Part shown: piece after piece, positions 13,696 through 25,013 of the stretch
Layout of the letters: the number at the start of each line of letters is the position of its first letter
Position numbering within the stretch: the first letter of the stretch is position 1
Assembly (NCBI GenBank): GCA_014529385.2
Contig: CM043952.1
Coordinates: forward strand, 59,050,119-59,114,118
Direction of reading: 5' to 3'
Length of the DNA: 64,000 bases
From: Adiantum capillus-veneris
Lineage: Eukaryota; Streptophyta; Polypodiopsida; Polypodiales; Pteridaceae
Position numbers and translations under genes: made by a program
Notes under the pieces: generated by a model
Told to the model about the DNA's origin: nothing
Seen by the model: only the letters and a program-made list of their open reading frames with translations
Database searches by the model: none

Positions 13696-14018
13696 TGTTG
13701 AGATGTCGAGCTCTACATCTTGAGCTTGCATCCACTACGGGTCTTGGCCTCTTACGGCATTTACTCACTGGCGCGTTAGGTGACCGACACGGAGGATCTC
13801 TGCCAGTGATTCTACACCTGGGGACTACACTTATAGTGCCAGCCTAGTACGCTTCTAGCGAGTTCACACTTAGTGACCGCATGTACATATGTGCTACTTT
13901 TCAATTTTAGCACTTAGTCATTTTGTACCCTCTTTTCTGTGAGAATAAGAAGAAGCTTTCCATCTCTGTGTGCTTTGTGATTGTCTTGTGTAGCTCTCTT
14001 GCATCCTCTTTCTTTACA
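13696..14018 (+). repeat. Copia-2 5' LTR
   Basis: Starts TGTTGAGATGTCGAG and ends TTTCTTTACA, directly followed by the primer binding site. Flanked on the left by GAGAA. Confidence 0.93.
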
Positions 14019-14031
14019 TGGTATCAGAGCC
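14019..14031 (+). other. Copia-2 primer binding site
   Basis: TGGTATCAGAGCC begins at the first base after the 5' LTR and matches the initiator Met tRNA 3' end. Confidence 0.92.
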
Positions 14032-14270
14032 TGGTGCAGGCAAGAGAGCCTAAGAGAGCAAGAGCACCACAATCCCTTCGTTCGTACAAGTTTCTGAACA
14101 TGTCTCCAAAGTGCAGTACATAGAGATTTATTGTACAAGTACAGTGGTTGTATGTACGCTTGATTGTGGACACTCGTTGAGTGTAGAAAGCGTTACAGGT
14201 ACCACGATAGCAAGCTCAGCAGATTTGCAGGTTTTTGCAGATTGCAGCTATTTTGTCTTAGTGCTTCAAG

Positions 14271-15141
14271 ATGTCTGACGGTTTCAGTCAGATTGTTACT
14301 GAGAAGCTTGAGAAAAATAACTACCCTGCATGGAAGTTTAGAATAACAAATTTCCTAAAAGGAAAAGGGGTTTGGGACTATGTAGAAGGAGACAATGAAA
14401 AGGAACCAGAGATTCCCGAGGCAAATGCTACAACAGAACAAAGAAAAGCTTTGAGGGACTGGCAACAAGGCCAGAGCAAAGTGATGTATTGGCTTTCTAT
14501 GAGCATCACAGATGGCATGATGGGCTATCTACAGGATGCTGAAACCCCCGCCATTGCATGGAAAAACTTAGGCAGGGTGTTCGAGGTGAACACCAAGGCT
14601 AGGAAGCTTCAACTAAAGTCGGAGCTAAATCAGGTTAAGAGGAACAACCTCTCCATCAATCATTATGCTTTGAAGATCAAGAGTATCATTGAGGCTCTTG
14701 GATCTATTAAAGTCTTAGTGGAAGACGATGACATTGTCCGTGCATGCTTGGATGGTCTAGGAGATGAGTATGTACATTTCAGGTCTTCCATGAATACAAG
14801 AGACGACATCCCCGTGTTCCAAGATTTGATTTCTATGCTTATTCTTGAAGAGAGAACCTTGACACATCTTCTTCTCATGGTAGAAATAATTCTGAACAAT
14901 CCTTCTATTCTAACTCCAATAGAGGTAGAGGTAGAGGTCGTGGTCGAGGCCCAAGTGGTTGCGGGGGCCAATTTCGAGAAGGTCAATCAAATCAAAACAA
15001 TACAGGTGGCAGGGGAAACCAGTCTCAAGGCAGGGGGAGTCAAAGAGGTCGTGGTGCAGGATCAAGCAGGCAGCAACATACTGCAAATAGCAGAGAATGT
15101 TGGACTTGTGGTGAAAGAGGTCACATGTCATGTGATTGTCC
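14271..15141 (+). pseudogene. Copia-2 gag with zinc knuckle
   Basis: The start ATG at 14271 (MSDGFSQI) opens a gag domain (EKNNYPAWKFRITNFLKGKG). Near 14865-14880 the frame shifts. The true continuation, in the next frame, is an Arg-Gly repeat (NRGRGRGRGRGRGPSG) and the knuckle CWTCGERGHMSCDC, ending at about 15141. The Gly-Arg stretch and the knuckle should bind RNA. The open frame that runs on to 15245 from the original ATG is out of phase after the shift. Confidence 0.85.
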
Positions 15142-16644
15142 AAAGGGAAAAGCAAGTAGAAAGAGAGAACATGGCAACTATGCATCTACTAGCAGAGATG
15201 CAGATGACAACAAAAACAAGCGTATGTTTGTTATGCAGCATGTAATGAATACAATGACTGCAGAGAATTCCACCCAAGATGATGTTTGGTATGTGGATTC
15301 AGGTGCCTCTAATCACATGACGTCTCGTGGAGAGTGGTTTAGAGATATGCGTAAACCAAATGTGTCAGGCTATGTGCAGACAAGAGATGACACAGCTCAC
15401 CCCATTGCTCATGTAGGGGACATACCTCTAAATACGAAGAGTGAGAAATCAAAGTACTTAGCAGATGTACTTCATGTCCCAAACATTACAAAGAATCTTG
15501 TTTATGTTGGACAAATGGTTGAGCAGGGTTTGCAAGTTTGCTTCAATCCAAATGGCTGTTATGTAGAAGATTTCCAGAATTGCTGTAAGCTGATCACAGA
15601 GGGCAAATGTGTGGGCAGAATGTTTACGTTGAATGTAGACATGCCTGAGGTAAAAGCTGCATTATTTGCACAGGGCACACGTGTTGTGGCTGATGTTGAC
15701 ATTTGGCACAAACACATTGGCCATGTCAATGAGCAGAGATTGTGCAGCATGCAATCAAAACAGATTGTAAAAGGTTTGCCCAAATTCAAGGTGGATGGTA
15801 TGCATAAAGTGTGTGCAGCATGCTAGTTTGGAAAATAGTCAAAGGGCTCATTTCCACATGAGCGCAATGTATGTAAAAACCACTTGAGGTGGTGCACACA
15901 GATGTCTGGGGTCCAACCGATACTGCAAGTATACATGGTTGCAGGTATTATGTCTCTTTCATTGATGACCATACAAGGAAAGTATGGGTCTACTTCATGC
16001 GTAACAAAAGTGAAGTGTTTGGTCACTTTCAGGACTTCAAAGTCATGATTGAGAAGGAGACAGATATGCAAATCAAGACATTGAATTCAGATGGAGGGGG
16101 AGAGTACTTCTCCAACGATTTTTCAGATTTTCTGTGAATGCATGGTATACGCAGGCAGTTTACATGCAGATATACACCACAGCAGAATGGGGTCGCAGAA
16201 AGGAAAAACAGGCACATTGCAGAGATTGCACGTGCATTGATGAATGAGAATAACATGCCTCATCATTTCTCGGCTGAAACTATAAATACAGTTGTGTACA
16301 TTATGAACAGGACACCTACAACTACGGTGCATGATGTAACACCTGAGGAAAAGTTTACAGGTACAAAGCCTGATTTGGAACACTTGAAAGTGTTTGGATG
16401 CATAGCTTACGTGCATGTACCAGATGAGTTGCGTAGGAAATTGGATCCTAAAGCAGAGAAATATATTCTTGTGGGATATTCCCTTGAACAAAAGGGGTAC
16501 AGGTGCTACAATCCTACTACACGAGAATTACGAGTGAGCAAAGATGTAGTCTTTGATGAGATGAGTAGCTGGTACAGTAATGCATATGGCACTATTGGGG
16601 CTGATGTAAAAGATGATGTGGTTGTACAAAATGTGAGGCCATAG
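15142..16644 (+). pseudogene. Copia-2 protease and integrase, broken
   Basis: The protease motif WYVDSGASNHMT is near 15289-15324. Pre-integrase WHKHIGHVN is near 15704. In-frame TAG codons at 15824-15826 and shortly after, then a frameshift before 15889, separate it from the integrase core (VHTDVWG, NSDGGGEYF, NGVAERKN). A TGA at 16135-16137 and a TAG at 16642-16644 interrupt the integrase and its tail. All three acidic catalytic positions are still present. Several of the stops look like single-base changes from Trp, Gln or Cys codons. Confidence 0.85.
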
Positions 16645-18612
16645 TCACAGGTTTTGAGTGGACCACAAGAGTCCTCTTCTCGTGGCTCTGTTGAGAAGCC
16701 ATGGAATGGTAGACTACGTACGCAGGTTACTCCACCAGCAGGTACACGGAATGTATCGCGAAAAAGAAAGGAAAAGGTTGATGAACCTCCCTTTATGGCT
16801 GATGCATCATCAGGTTTTTCACATGTAGATTCAGATGGTTCTGAACAAAGTCTTGATGAGGAATTTTGAATTCCGGATGTCAGGACACCTGGTGTAAGGA
16901 AAGTACAAGAAGATGCTAGAGGGCAAAAGAGTGACCCAGGACCGCGCACATCTAACAGAGTCACAAATCCAGTTCAAAAATTGACTTATGATGGGTATCT
17001 AGCTCATCACCAAGCCTACATGGCTAAGGTGATACAGGATGTGGAGCCCACATGTTTTGAGGATGCAATTGGAAATGTGCATTGGGATGATGCAATGAAT
17101 GAAGAGATGGCTGCATTGGAAGCAAACGACACATGGGAGTTGGTTCCATTGCCAAGTGGCAAGAAAGCTATTGGGTGTAAATGGGTGTATAAAACCAAGC
17201 ATAATGTTGATGGTAACATTGAGCGTCACAAGGCAAGGCTAGTCGCAAAGGGTTATGCACAGACGTATGGCATAGACTATGAGGAGACCTTTGCTCCAGT
17301 GGCAAAGATGACGACTGTGAGAGCTGTCATAGCAGTGGCTGCATCTAGAGGATGGATTATGCATCAAATGGATGTAAAGAATGCCTTCTTGAATGGTGAG
17401 TTGCAAGAGGAAGTGTATATGGATCAGCCACCTGGTTATGTCGATCTAGGTTACCCAGATTATGTATGCAGGCTTCTCAAAGCTTTGTATGATTTGAAGC
17501 AGGGCTCTAGAGCATGGTATGACAGGATTGCCAAGTATCTTGTCAGTATTGGGTTTAGGAGAGCTCATGATGATCATTCACTCTATGTACGTGAGAGTGA
17601 TGTGGGGATTGTGGTCATTACCATATATGTAGATGACCTTATTATTGTGGGTGACAATGCTATGGAGATTGACCATGTGAAGGGTCTTCTCAAACAGGAG
17701 TTTGAAATGAAAGATTTGGGCGAGTTGCGCTACTTTCTTGGCATTGAGGTGATCAGGACTCCAGAGGGTGTATGGCTGTCACAGAGACAGTATGCTTTGG
17801 ACATGTTGTCAAAGTATGGTATGGCTGATTGTAAGCCAATTTCTATTCCCTTGGATGTGAATGCAAAGCTGAGTGCAGAGAAGGGTGATGTTGTTGAGGA
17901 TGTCAAGATTTACAGGAAGATTGTGGGTAGTCTAATCTACTTGACTATCATGAGGCCAGACTTGAGCTACACAGTAGGCTTGGAGAGTCGGTTCATGCAG
18001 CTTCCGAGGAAGCCACATTTGGATGGAGTACAACGCACACTTCGGTATGTGCAAGGGACTCTTGACTACGCATTGTTCTATGAAGCAGATGTGCCATTAG
18101 CATTGTATGGGTATACAGATGCAGATTGGGCAGGTAGAATTGTTGATAGGAGATCTATGAGTGGCTTCATATTCTCTTTTGGGAGTGCTGCTGTTACTTG
18201 GAGCAGCAAAAAGCATCCTACGATTGCTTTATCGAGCACAGAGGCCGAGTACAGAGGTGCAGAAGTTGCGGCGTGCGAAGTAGCTTGGCTACGCACATTA
18301 CTTGAGGACTTGGGAGTGCAGGTGGACCAGCAGATTGTCATCCATTGTGACAACCTCAGCAGCATGCAGTTGGCTAGGAACCCAGTGTTCCATGCCAGGA
18401 CCAAGCACATAGAGGTTCATTACCACTACGTTCGAGAGCGAGTGTTGGTGAGCGACATCGACTTGGTCTACGTTAGCACAGAGGAACAGATAGCAGATAT
18501 CTTTACCAAGGCCCTCGGAGCTGAGAAGCTTCGACGTTTTCGGACTATGCTTGGACTCTGCGACATGCAGAGCTCGAGGGGGACTGTTGAGATGTCGAGC
18601 TCTACATCTTGA
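16645..18612 (+). pseudogene. Copia-2 reverse transcriptase and RNase H
   Basis: In phase with the integrase segment, separated by stops at 16642 and 16867-16869. The open part from 16981 has 543 codons. It contains WKARLVAKG-type finger motifs (HKARLVAKGYAQ), QMDVKNAFLNGEL, catalytic YVDD at residues 216-219, RPDLSYTVG, and RNase H motifs YTDADWAG, LSSTEAEYRG and CDNLSSMQLARN. The ORF ends just inside the 3' LTR. This domain is intact, while upstream parts are not. Confidence 0.9.
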
Positions 18613-18905
18613 GCTGGCATCCACTACGGGTCTTGGCCGCTTACAGCATTTATTCACTGGCGCGTTAGGTGACCGACACGGAGGATCTCTGCCAGTGATT
18701 CTACAGCTAAACTACACTTATAGTGCCAGCTTAGTACGCTTCTAGCGAGTTCACACTTAGTGACCGCATGTACATATGTGCTACTTTTCAGTTTTAGCAC
18801 TTAGTCATTTTGTACCCTCTTTTCTATGAGAAGAAGAAGAAGCTTTCCATCTCTATGTGCTTTGTGCTTGTCTTGTGTAGCTCTCTTGCATCATCTTTCT
18901 TTACA
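18585..18905 (+). repeat. Copia-2 3' LTR
   Basis: Preceded by the purine-rich GAGCTCGAGGGGGAC (18570-18584), ends TTTCTTTACA, followed by the duplication GAGAA. Confidence 0.93.
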
Positions 18906-18910
18906 GAGAA

Positions 18911-19043
18911 CGCACCAAGTAGTTTGCACCATCTCTTCTCCCTACCTCTCTACCACCACGGCGTGCCATTTGTAAATACTGTAGAAATAATTCTCCCTCA
19001 CACCCCCGAGGGTTTTCATCATTTGCAAATCTCTCTCTCTCTC

Positions 19044-19142
<99 letters not shown>

Positions 19143-19300
19143 AAGTTTACGGTGTTCATATCATCGTGGTTTGCATCCTAGACGCTCAAAGCTAGGTGGT
19201 GCTCCCCCTATTTGCTTTACCGTGATAGGCTCGAGGCGCGCCATTCGGCCCCCGACATTTTAGAGGTCGTCGGGGTTCGGGGTTCTCTTTGCTCCCGTCA
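18911..19300 (+). repeat. End of element B 5' LTR, with (CT)n and terminal hairpin
   Basis: (CT)n at 19030-19128 and (GT)n at 19129-19142 lead into a stretch also present in the 3' LTR (27683-27855). A hairpin CCCCGAC/GTCGGGG (19250-19275) lies 25 bases before the LTR end. Confidence 0.85.
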
Positions 19301-19302
19301 TT

Positions 19303-19316
19303 TGGTGCCCCCACGG
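19303..19316 (+). other. Element B primer binding site
   Basis: TGGTGCCCCCACGG starts two bases after the LTR end. Element E has the same motif (TGGTGCCCCCACTG on the minus strand at 60694-60681), so both use the same tRNA primer type. The tRNA was not identified. Confidence 0.75.
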
Positions 19317-20860
19317 AGGAGGGCTTCTAAGACCCTTCAGTTTACAACGCTGAAAGTGACGCCCACTATCAATCATGGACGAATGGCTGAAGGAAATCTC
19401 TAACTGGAGGATGGAAGAAGAGGAGACGAAGGAGACACTAGCCACCTTCATTGAATTACTACTACCAGGCTGCAGTGTCGTCAGTATTCAAGAGGTAAAT
19501 TCTCCATCTCGTGTTGCTTGTTCTAACCATAAATTGAGAGCATCAGGTGGGAGGTGACTGAAGTGCCATCACTGTTGTCAACTAAGACACACTGTCAATG
19601 AGTGCCAGCAAACGAAGGCAGCGAAAAAGCTGAAATCGTCTACATCGACATTCATCGCGAAGAAGTCATTCACATCAAAGAAGGAAAGAAAACGGTGAGG
19701 CCTCTTTTCCCTAAAGAAACTGCAGTCAAAGTTATAACCTTTACTCCAAAGTGGCCTAAAGGGGCTGCTCGAGCCAAAGGTAAGGATAAGTTAAGCCAGT
19801 CTGGAAACACATGACTCCGAAGGGAGAAGCATCTGGCCAAGCAAGTGCTTCAAACTTAGAAAGCCGGGCTGTACCTAGCTTGCCAAAGAGGAAGTCATCC
19901 GAAGCTAAGCGGCGGAAGGTCACCTACCGATTTGCATGACCCATGCGAGTGCTACCAATCCACTTCGACAATCCTGAAAAAAAAGTGGTAAGAAGATTCC
20001 CATGTCCTAGGGAAGAGTGGTTCAGCTACTGCTCTCGCTATTTTGGAAGACGGGTAGAGGATCTTCCTCCTCTCCCTGTGCAACTTATCCTGAAGAAGCT
20101 CTCTACCACGGGTAAAACCCAGTGGGCTGGGGACGAGTTGCAACTGAATGGAGTAGAATTCATGCAACACGCCGTCTATGGAAATTACCTGCAATTGCTA
20201 CTAGCCAAGAGGCTGGGAGTGGTCAGATGCGTCGCCATCACCCCGTACGGGTAGAGGATCTTCCTCCTCTCCCCGTGCAACTTATCCTGAAGAAGCTCTC
20301 TACCACGGGTAAAACCCAGTGGGATGGGGACGAGTTGAAACTGAATGGAGTAGAATTCATGCAACACGCCGACTACGGAAATTACCTGCAATTGCTACTA
20401 GCCAAGAGGCTGGGAGTGGTCAAACGCGTCGCCATCACCCCGTACGTGCTGAACGAGGAAGGAAAGGTAGAGCCCATGAAAGGTGACACCTCCTGTGGAT
20501 GTGCTGACTCATCAACACTGGCACGGTAAGAGTATAAGTAAGTATTCCACCCTCTATGCATAATGGAAAACGGGCCCATCCCCGTTCAGATTCCTGCAGC
20601 ATATGCATGTGAATATCTATGTAGATAGGAAAGTCTTCTACCAACAAAAGATCGTATACCTATTCGGTGCGGCAGTTCTAGGAGAAATCCTCAATTCCCC
20701 AAACCCTATCATTCTCCCCATATTGGATTACCATCATTCCTTTAATGTTTCTATCTTTATCCTGTTTTAACATATCCACCCAACCCTGTAAAAAGCCGCT
20801 ATGAGCCACTACTATTGTTAATATATTTTAAAAAAAGGTTTGTAATTTCCTATCACTACC
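19317..20860 (+). other. Element B leader with coding-like segments of unknown nature
   Basis: About 1.5 kb lie between the primer site and gag, far longer than the corresponding roughly 60-base interval in E. Several open stretches (19375-19557, 19602-19814, 19943-20254, 20122-20529) have protein-like composition, for example REEWFSYCSRYFGRR and YGNYLQLLLAKRLGVV, but no recognised domain. It could be an extra upstream ORF, now broken. It contains the 197-base duplication listed next. TCTTTATCCTG to about 20860 is AT-rich and noncoding. Confidence 0.5.
20052..20445 (+). repeat. 197-base tandem duplication in the element B leader
   Basis: The unit starting GGGTAGAGGATCTTCCTC at 20052 repeats from 20249, with only a few differences (GCTGGGG versus GATGGGG; CCGTCTATGG versus CCGACTACGG). 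197 is not a multiple of 3, so the second copy is out of phase with the first and breaks the coding-like frame. Confidence 0.9.
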
Positions 20861-21900
20861 ATGGCAAGTGTTTCTTTCCCCACGTTCAGTGGAAAGAAGG
20901 GAGAAGATCTCGCTACTGACTTTTTGGATGATTTCGACATTGCTTGTGTCGTCTCCAACAAAGATGACGACGCTTCGCGACTTAGAATTTTTCTCATACT
21001 AATGAAAGTAGAGGCCAAGTCCTGGTATAATGCATTGCCCCAGGCTACCAAGAATGCATGGGATGTGTTAAGGGCTGCTTTTGTAAAGAGGTTTGGTGGA
21101 GGCACAACCTCGGAGAAGCTATGCCAGCTACTGACGGAATTGAAGCAGGCAGGTGTGCTAGAGTATGCCACCTACGAGTCCAAATTTGTGGACTTATGGG
21201 AGAGATGGGTTGCCTCACTAGAGGAAGGCGAAGGAGCGCCTAATTTCCTAGGAAGGACCGTTTCATTGCTGGTCTATGGTCGTCGCTTAGAGAGAAGGTG
21301 AAGGGAAGGTTTCCTACAACATATGAGTTGGCAGTTGAAGTAGCCCGCCTTAAAGACAAGAAGCTGCACATGCAAGCAAGAGTAAACGAGTCAGAGGAAA
21401 CAAGCTCGGCCCGACCAACCCCAATGACTGCAACAGCCAGTCATAGAGCCCAACTGCAAGAGGCATCAAAAGAACAGCAAGACCTGCTGAGTCGCATCAC
21501 CACCCAACTAGAGAGTTTATATGTGCATTTGGTGCAGCAAGGGCATGCACCTATCAGGAATCCATAACAAAGAAGAGGACAACGAAGGCAGAACCAGGAG
21601 TACCACTGTTACAACTGTGGGAAAGACGGCCATGGAATGTACTACTGCCTACACCCAAGGAGGCAGAATTTCAATAGAGGGGAGAGACAGAATCAGATCT
21701 CTCCGCCAAGAGCAAGACCACCACCACCTAAGCAACCAGGGCCGATCCCACCGGTCCAAATCCTTCGACCACCTGTACAACAGCAACCACCACCCCAACC
21801 TCTCATTCCACCACTACCCCCACCACCTGCTGTGAACCAAGCGGTGAGTGTTATTAGCTTGGAGGCTAAAGGGAAGGCAAATGTAGAAGAATGAGTTCGA
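20861..21900 (+). pseudogene. Element B gag with zinc knuckle
   Basis: The ATG at 20861 opens a retrotransposon gag domain (DFLDDFDIACVVSNKDDDASRL, then AKSWYNALPQA, LRAAFVKRFGG, YESKFVDLWERW). A frame change at about 21298 leads into 21298-21567, which carries ELAVEVARLKDKK. A zinc knuckle CYNCGKDGHGMYYC (21607-21648) follows in another frame, with a Pro-rich stretch after it. The gag fold is the capsid-like part of the particle and the knuckle binds RNA. At least two frame breaks make it nonfunctional. Confidence 0.82.
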
Positions 21901-22052
21901 GAGAAGCACAAAGGGAAAGCAAAGGTAGAAGAAGTGGATGCTATGGGAATGAAGCGTGCCAAGAACGAGGAAGCATCTCAAAGAGAAGAGAAGATGAAAG
22001 GGAAGGCCGAGTCTAGCAAGCAAGCACCTAACCGCGGCGGAAGATAGACATC

Positions 22053-22544
22053 ATGGACTTCTCACTAGGTGAGTATGCAAAACCCTATGACTTAGTTCAA
22101 GATATGTTAATGCAGGGCCCGAAGATAGCTTGGCCCCAATTACTCCGCCTTGAACCAAGGATGAGGAGGCAATGGACAAAAATGGTAAGTACCAGAAAAT
22201 CAAGACCAAGGATAGCTGGGGCTATCTCTGGAAGGGATCTCGACGACATCCTACCAACCATGGATGCCCACATCAAGGGGCAACGAATCTCAAACATCTA
22301 CATAGATGGTGGCCCGCAAATATGTGTCATGAGTGAAAAGATGATGCACCATCTAGGTCTAGAGGTAAGTAGGCCGGCACCCTGCCGAGCCAAGATGGCA
22401 AACAATGTAAGAGTGAAATGCGTGGGCATTGTAAATGCGGTCATTCAATACAGAAGTGGAGGTAGACATCTTTGTCATGCCACACAAAGGGGAGGGCTAC
22501 CCCATCATTCTTGGGAGGCCTTGACTTATGGCTATGGAAGCTAA
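22053..22544 (+). pseudogene. Element B retropepsin
   Basis: The active-site loop reads YIDGGPQICVMSEKM (near 22300), in the same place as YIDHGAQVCVITKSAM in E. A following segment, KMANNVRVKCVGIV, matches the strand before the flap. The frame shifts at about 22450, where the expected continuation (EVDIFVMPH then ILGRP) lies in another frame (FVMPHKGEGYPIILGR). One processing enzyme for the polyprotein, now broken. Confidence 0.75.
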
Positions 22545-22563
22545 ACAAGACTAGAGCACCGGA

Positions 22564-23895
22564 ATGATTCATATGAAGGATGCTAAAGGGAAGTCCATAT
22601 TCTATGACATGAGGATTGGAAAGCAGCGCAACTTGATCTTGGAGGCTTCAGAAGATGAGTCCACCAGTGACTATTCGTCTACCTCAGGAGAAGAGACAAC
22701 CACCACCGGCGGAAGTGACAGTAGCATCGAAGTGATGGGGGTCATTCTTAAAGACCCAAAAAGATTGACACAATCTGAAACACCCTTGACAAACCAAGAG
22801 GGACCATCAGGTATGCAGTCCTTGGAGGATGCAGATAAGTTACAAAAAATGCTCTCAAACGAGTTAACAAATGAAGAAAGGAGGGAGTATGTCTCCATGC
22901 TAAGTAACTTCACTACTTTGTTCATTGATGGCTATGATAAGATCACAGAAATTATAGTAGTGCAACACCAAATAAATCTCAAGGAAGGTAGTAAAACCGT
23001 GGTACAAAATCTCAAAAGACTTGGAGTAATCCAACAAGAGGCACTACTTAAAGAAGTGAGAAGTTTGCTACAAGCAGGTTTCATCTACCCTGTTGGAGAC
23101 TCAGAATGGGTCTCCCCAGTAGTAGTCACACCAAAAAAAATGGTAAGTGGAGAGTCTGTGTGGATGAAAAAACCTCTCAATGCTGCCACGAAGAGGAATC
23201 ACTTTCCCCTCCCATTCCACGATGAAATTCTCAATGAAGTGGTACGTCACGAACGATACACAGTGTGCGACGGCTACTCACGATACTTCCAGATTAGCAT
23301 TGCGGAAGAAGATCAGAAGAAGACAACCTTCATCACACCGTGGGAATGCTTTGCTTACAGAGTGATGCTGTTTGGCCTCACTAACACCCCGGCCACATTT
23401 CAGCGCTATGTAACCTTTGTTTTCCAACCCTACTTTGGAACATCAATACGGGTTTTCATAAATGATTTTTGCATCTATAGTTCACGAGCCCTTCATTTAA
23501 GCAAAGTCTATGACGGCTTAACCAAGCGGCAAACCTTGGGTGGCCAGCTCAACATGGATAAGTGTCACATTGGTGAAAGCAAAGTCACTCTCCTTGGCCA
23601 TGTAATTTCAGCAAAAGGGATTGAGCCTGACCCTAGCAAGATTCAGGCCCTAGTATCTTTGTCATCACCCACCACCGCTAAGCAGCTGGTTTCTTTCCTT
23701 CATAAGGTAAGATACTTAAGCAGGTTCATTCACTTGCTATCTCAAGTGGTCCTTCCCCTACAACAACTCACCCAGAGGGATGTCTTCTCATGGAGTGAAG
23801 AGAATGAGCAACAGTTTACTGAGGTAAAGCAAATCCTAGCTAAGCTTCCCACCATTCACCTCCTAAGTGGGACGAGCCATTTTATGCGAACCTAG
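22564..23895 (+). pseudogene. Element B reverse transcriptase with altered catalytic motif
   Basis: 444 codons. It begins with an acidic linker, then QAGFIYPVGDSEWVSPVVVTPKK, LNAATKRNHFPLPF, DGYSRYFQI, TTFITPWECFAYRVMLFGLTNTPATFQR, all gypsy RT motifs. The catalytic Y/FxDD is FIND at residues 298-301, so the first catalytic Asp is Asn. Two small compensating frameshifts near 23140-23175 garble the strand after PKK. The thumb and connection (LLGHVISAKGIEPDPSKI) are present. The enzyme would be inactive. Confidence 0.88.
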
Positions 23896-24280
23896 TGTAG
23901 GAAGTGATACACTCGGAGCCGTGCTAATGCAAAAGGACCCCCAAACTTCTTTCATGCGTCCTATTTACTTCTCTAGTCGTGTCATGACACCATCAGAAAA
24001 GGGATTTACCAAAGTAGAACACATGGTTCTGGCACTAATGTTTGCTACCACAAAGTTCCACTCCTATCTCCTGCCTAGACCCTTTGTAATCATGACAATG
24101 GAAGAGGTTTTCCCATATGTAATGCGACACATGGATGTCCCATCTAGGATCGCAAAGTGGTTAATTAGATTACAAGAGTTTGACTACACCATGCAAGTAG
24201 AAAACTCCACCAGAGCTAGTTTAGCGGGAATTCTCACTCATCGCCATTATGAGAAGAAGTTGAAGAAACACCAATGGTAG
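23867..24280 (+). pseudogene. Element B RNase H (retroviral type)
   Basis: Frame change from RT. SVGSDTLGAVLMQKD holds the position of the first catalytic Asp region, followed by MRPIYFSSRVMTPSEKGFTKVEHMVLAL and FHSYLLPRPFVIMT. These are standard gypsy RNase H motifs. Removes the RNA strand during reverse transcription. Confidence 0.8.
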
Positions 24281-24289
24281 AGAGTCCTA

Positions 24290-25013
24290 GGCTGGAAAGA
24301 ACTCACTCTCTTTTCTTTGACGTAGCATACAAGAAAGAATGGACAAGTCTGCAGCAGCAGGCATAGTCATTTTCAACGAGCGACAAGAAAGAGTATTCTC
24401 CATCGGGCAGTTATTACACTCCCACTCCAACAATGAAGCAGAGTATGCAGCCCTAATTCTTGGGTTGGAACAATGTATCTCACAAGGAATTCAGCACCTA
24501 AACATGTTTGGCGATGCTTTGCTTTTGATAAGGCAGATAAATTGCACTTGGGTTTGTAAGAATCAGGTTTTACTTGCGCAACTACGCCAAGTTAAGGATC
24601 TTCTAAGGAAGTTTGAAGCAGTGAAACTATTTCATGTCCCCAGAGCAGAAAATCAGGAGGCATATGCTCTAGCCAAAGAAAGAATACAAGACGTTCCCGT
24701 AGGAGCCATCAAACTGAAGCTACCCCTCTTTCAAGGTAGTGATGCTATGCTTGATGTCGTCATTTTTTTAGATACAGAAGAATGTCCGGAAGGATACACC
24801 AAAGGCCAGAAACAGTGGCTGGTCAGGAAGGCTACTAGATACCGCCTTGTAAACGACCACTTGTATTGTAAGGGCAAGGATCAAATTCTCAGGCAGGTAC
24901 CAACCTCCAGTGAGATCACAGAGGTAATTTCAAGTTGCCATGATGGCGTCTGCGGCGGTCATTGTGCTCTGGATATCACCAATAGGAAGATTCTACAAGC
25001 AGGATACTCTTGA
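24290..25013 (+). pseudogene. Element B second RNase H (plant/archaeal type) and integrase N-terminus
   Basis: AAGIVIFNERQERVFSIG, NNEAEYAALILGLE, FGDALLLIRQI and PRAENQEAYALAK form an RNase HI-like domain that follows the first RNase H, the arrangement of Tat-lineage plant gypsy elements. The last catalytic Asp of the usual ADxLAK is Tyr (EAYALAK). The first Asp region lies upstream in another frame (LFFDVAYKK). From about residue 135 the frame runs into the integrase zinc-binding part (SSCHDGVCGGHC), stopped by a TGA at 25011-25013 where Trp is expected. Confidence 0.8.

Larger units (their letters stand above)
13696..18905 (+). mobile_element. Copia-2: Ty1/copia element in the 5' LTR of B
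   Basis: Length 5210 bases. LTRs are 13696-14018 and 18585-18905 (323 and 321 bases), TGTTGAGATG to CTTTCTTTACA. The exact target duplication GAGAA is at 13691-13695 and 18906-18910. By eye the LTRs differ at about a dozen or more places (roughly 96 percent identical). Together with several stops and frameshifts this makes it older than Copia-1 and Copia-3, though still later than B. Confidence 0.95.

Noticed and set aside
25011-25013. Programmed stop or readthrough in B
   Set aside because: The TGA stands where Trp is expected in the integrase zinc domain and many other lesions exist, so random decay is simpler.
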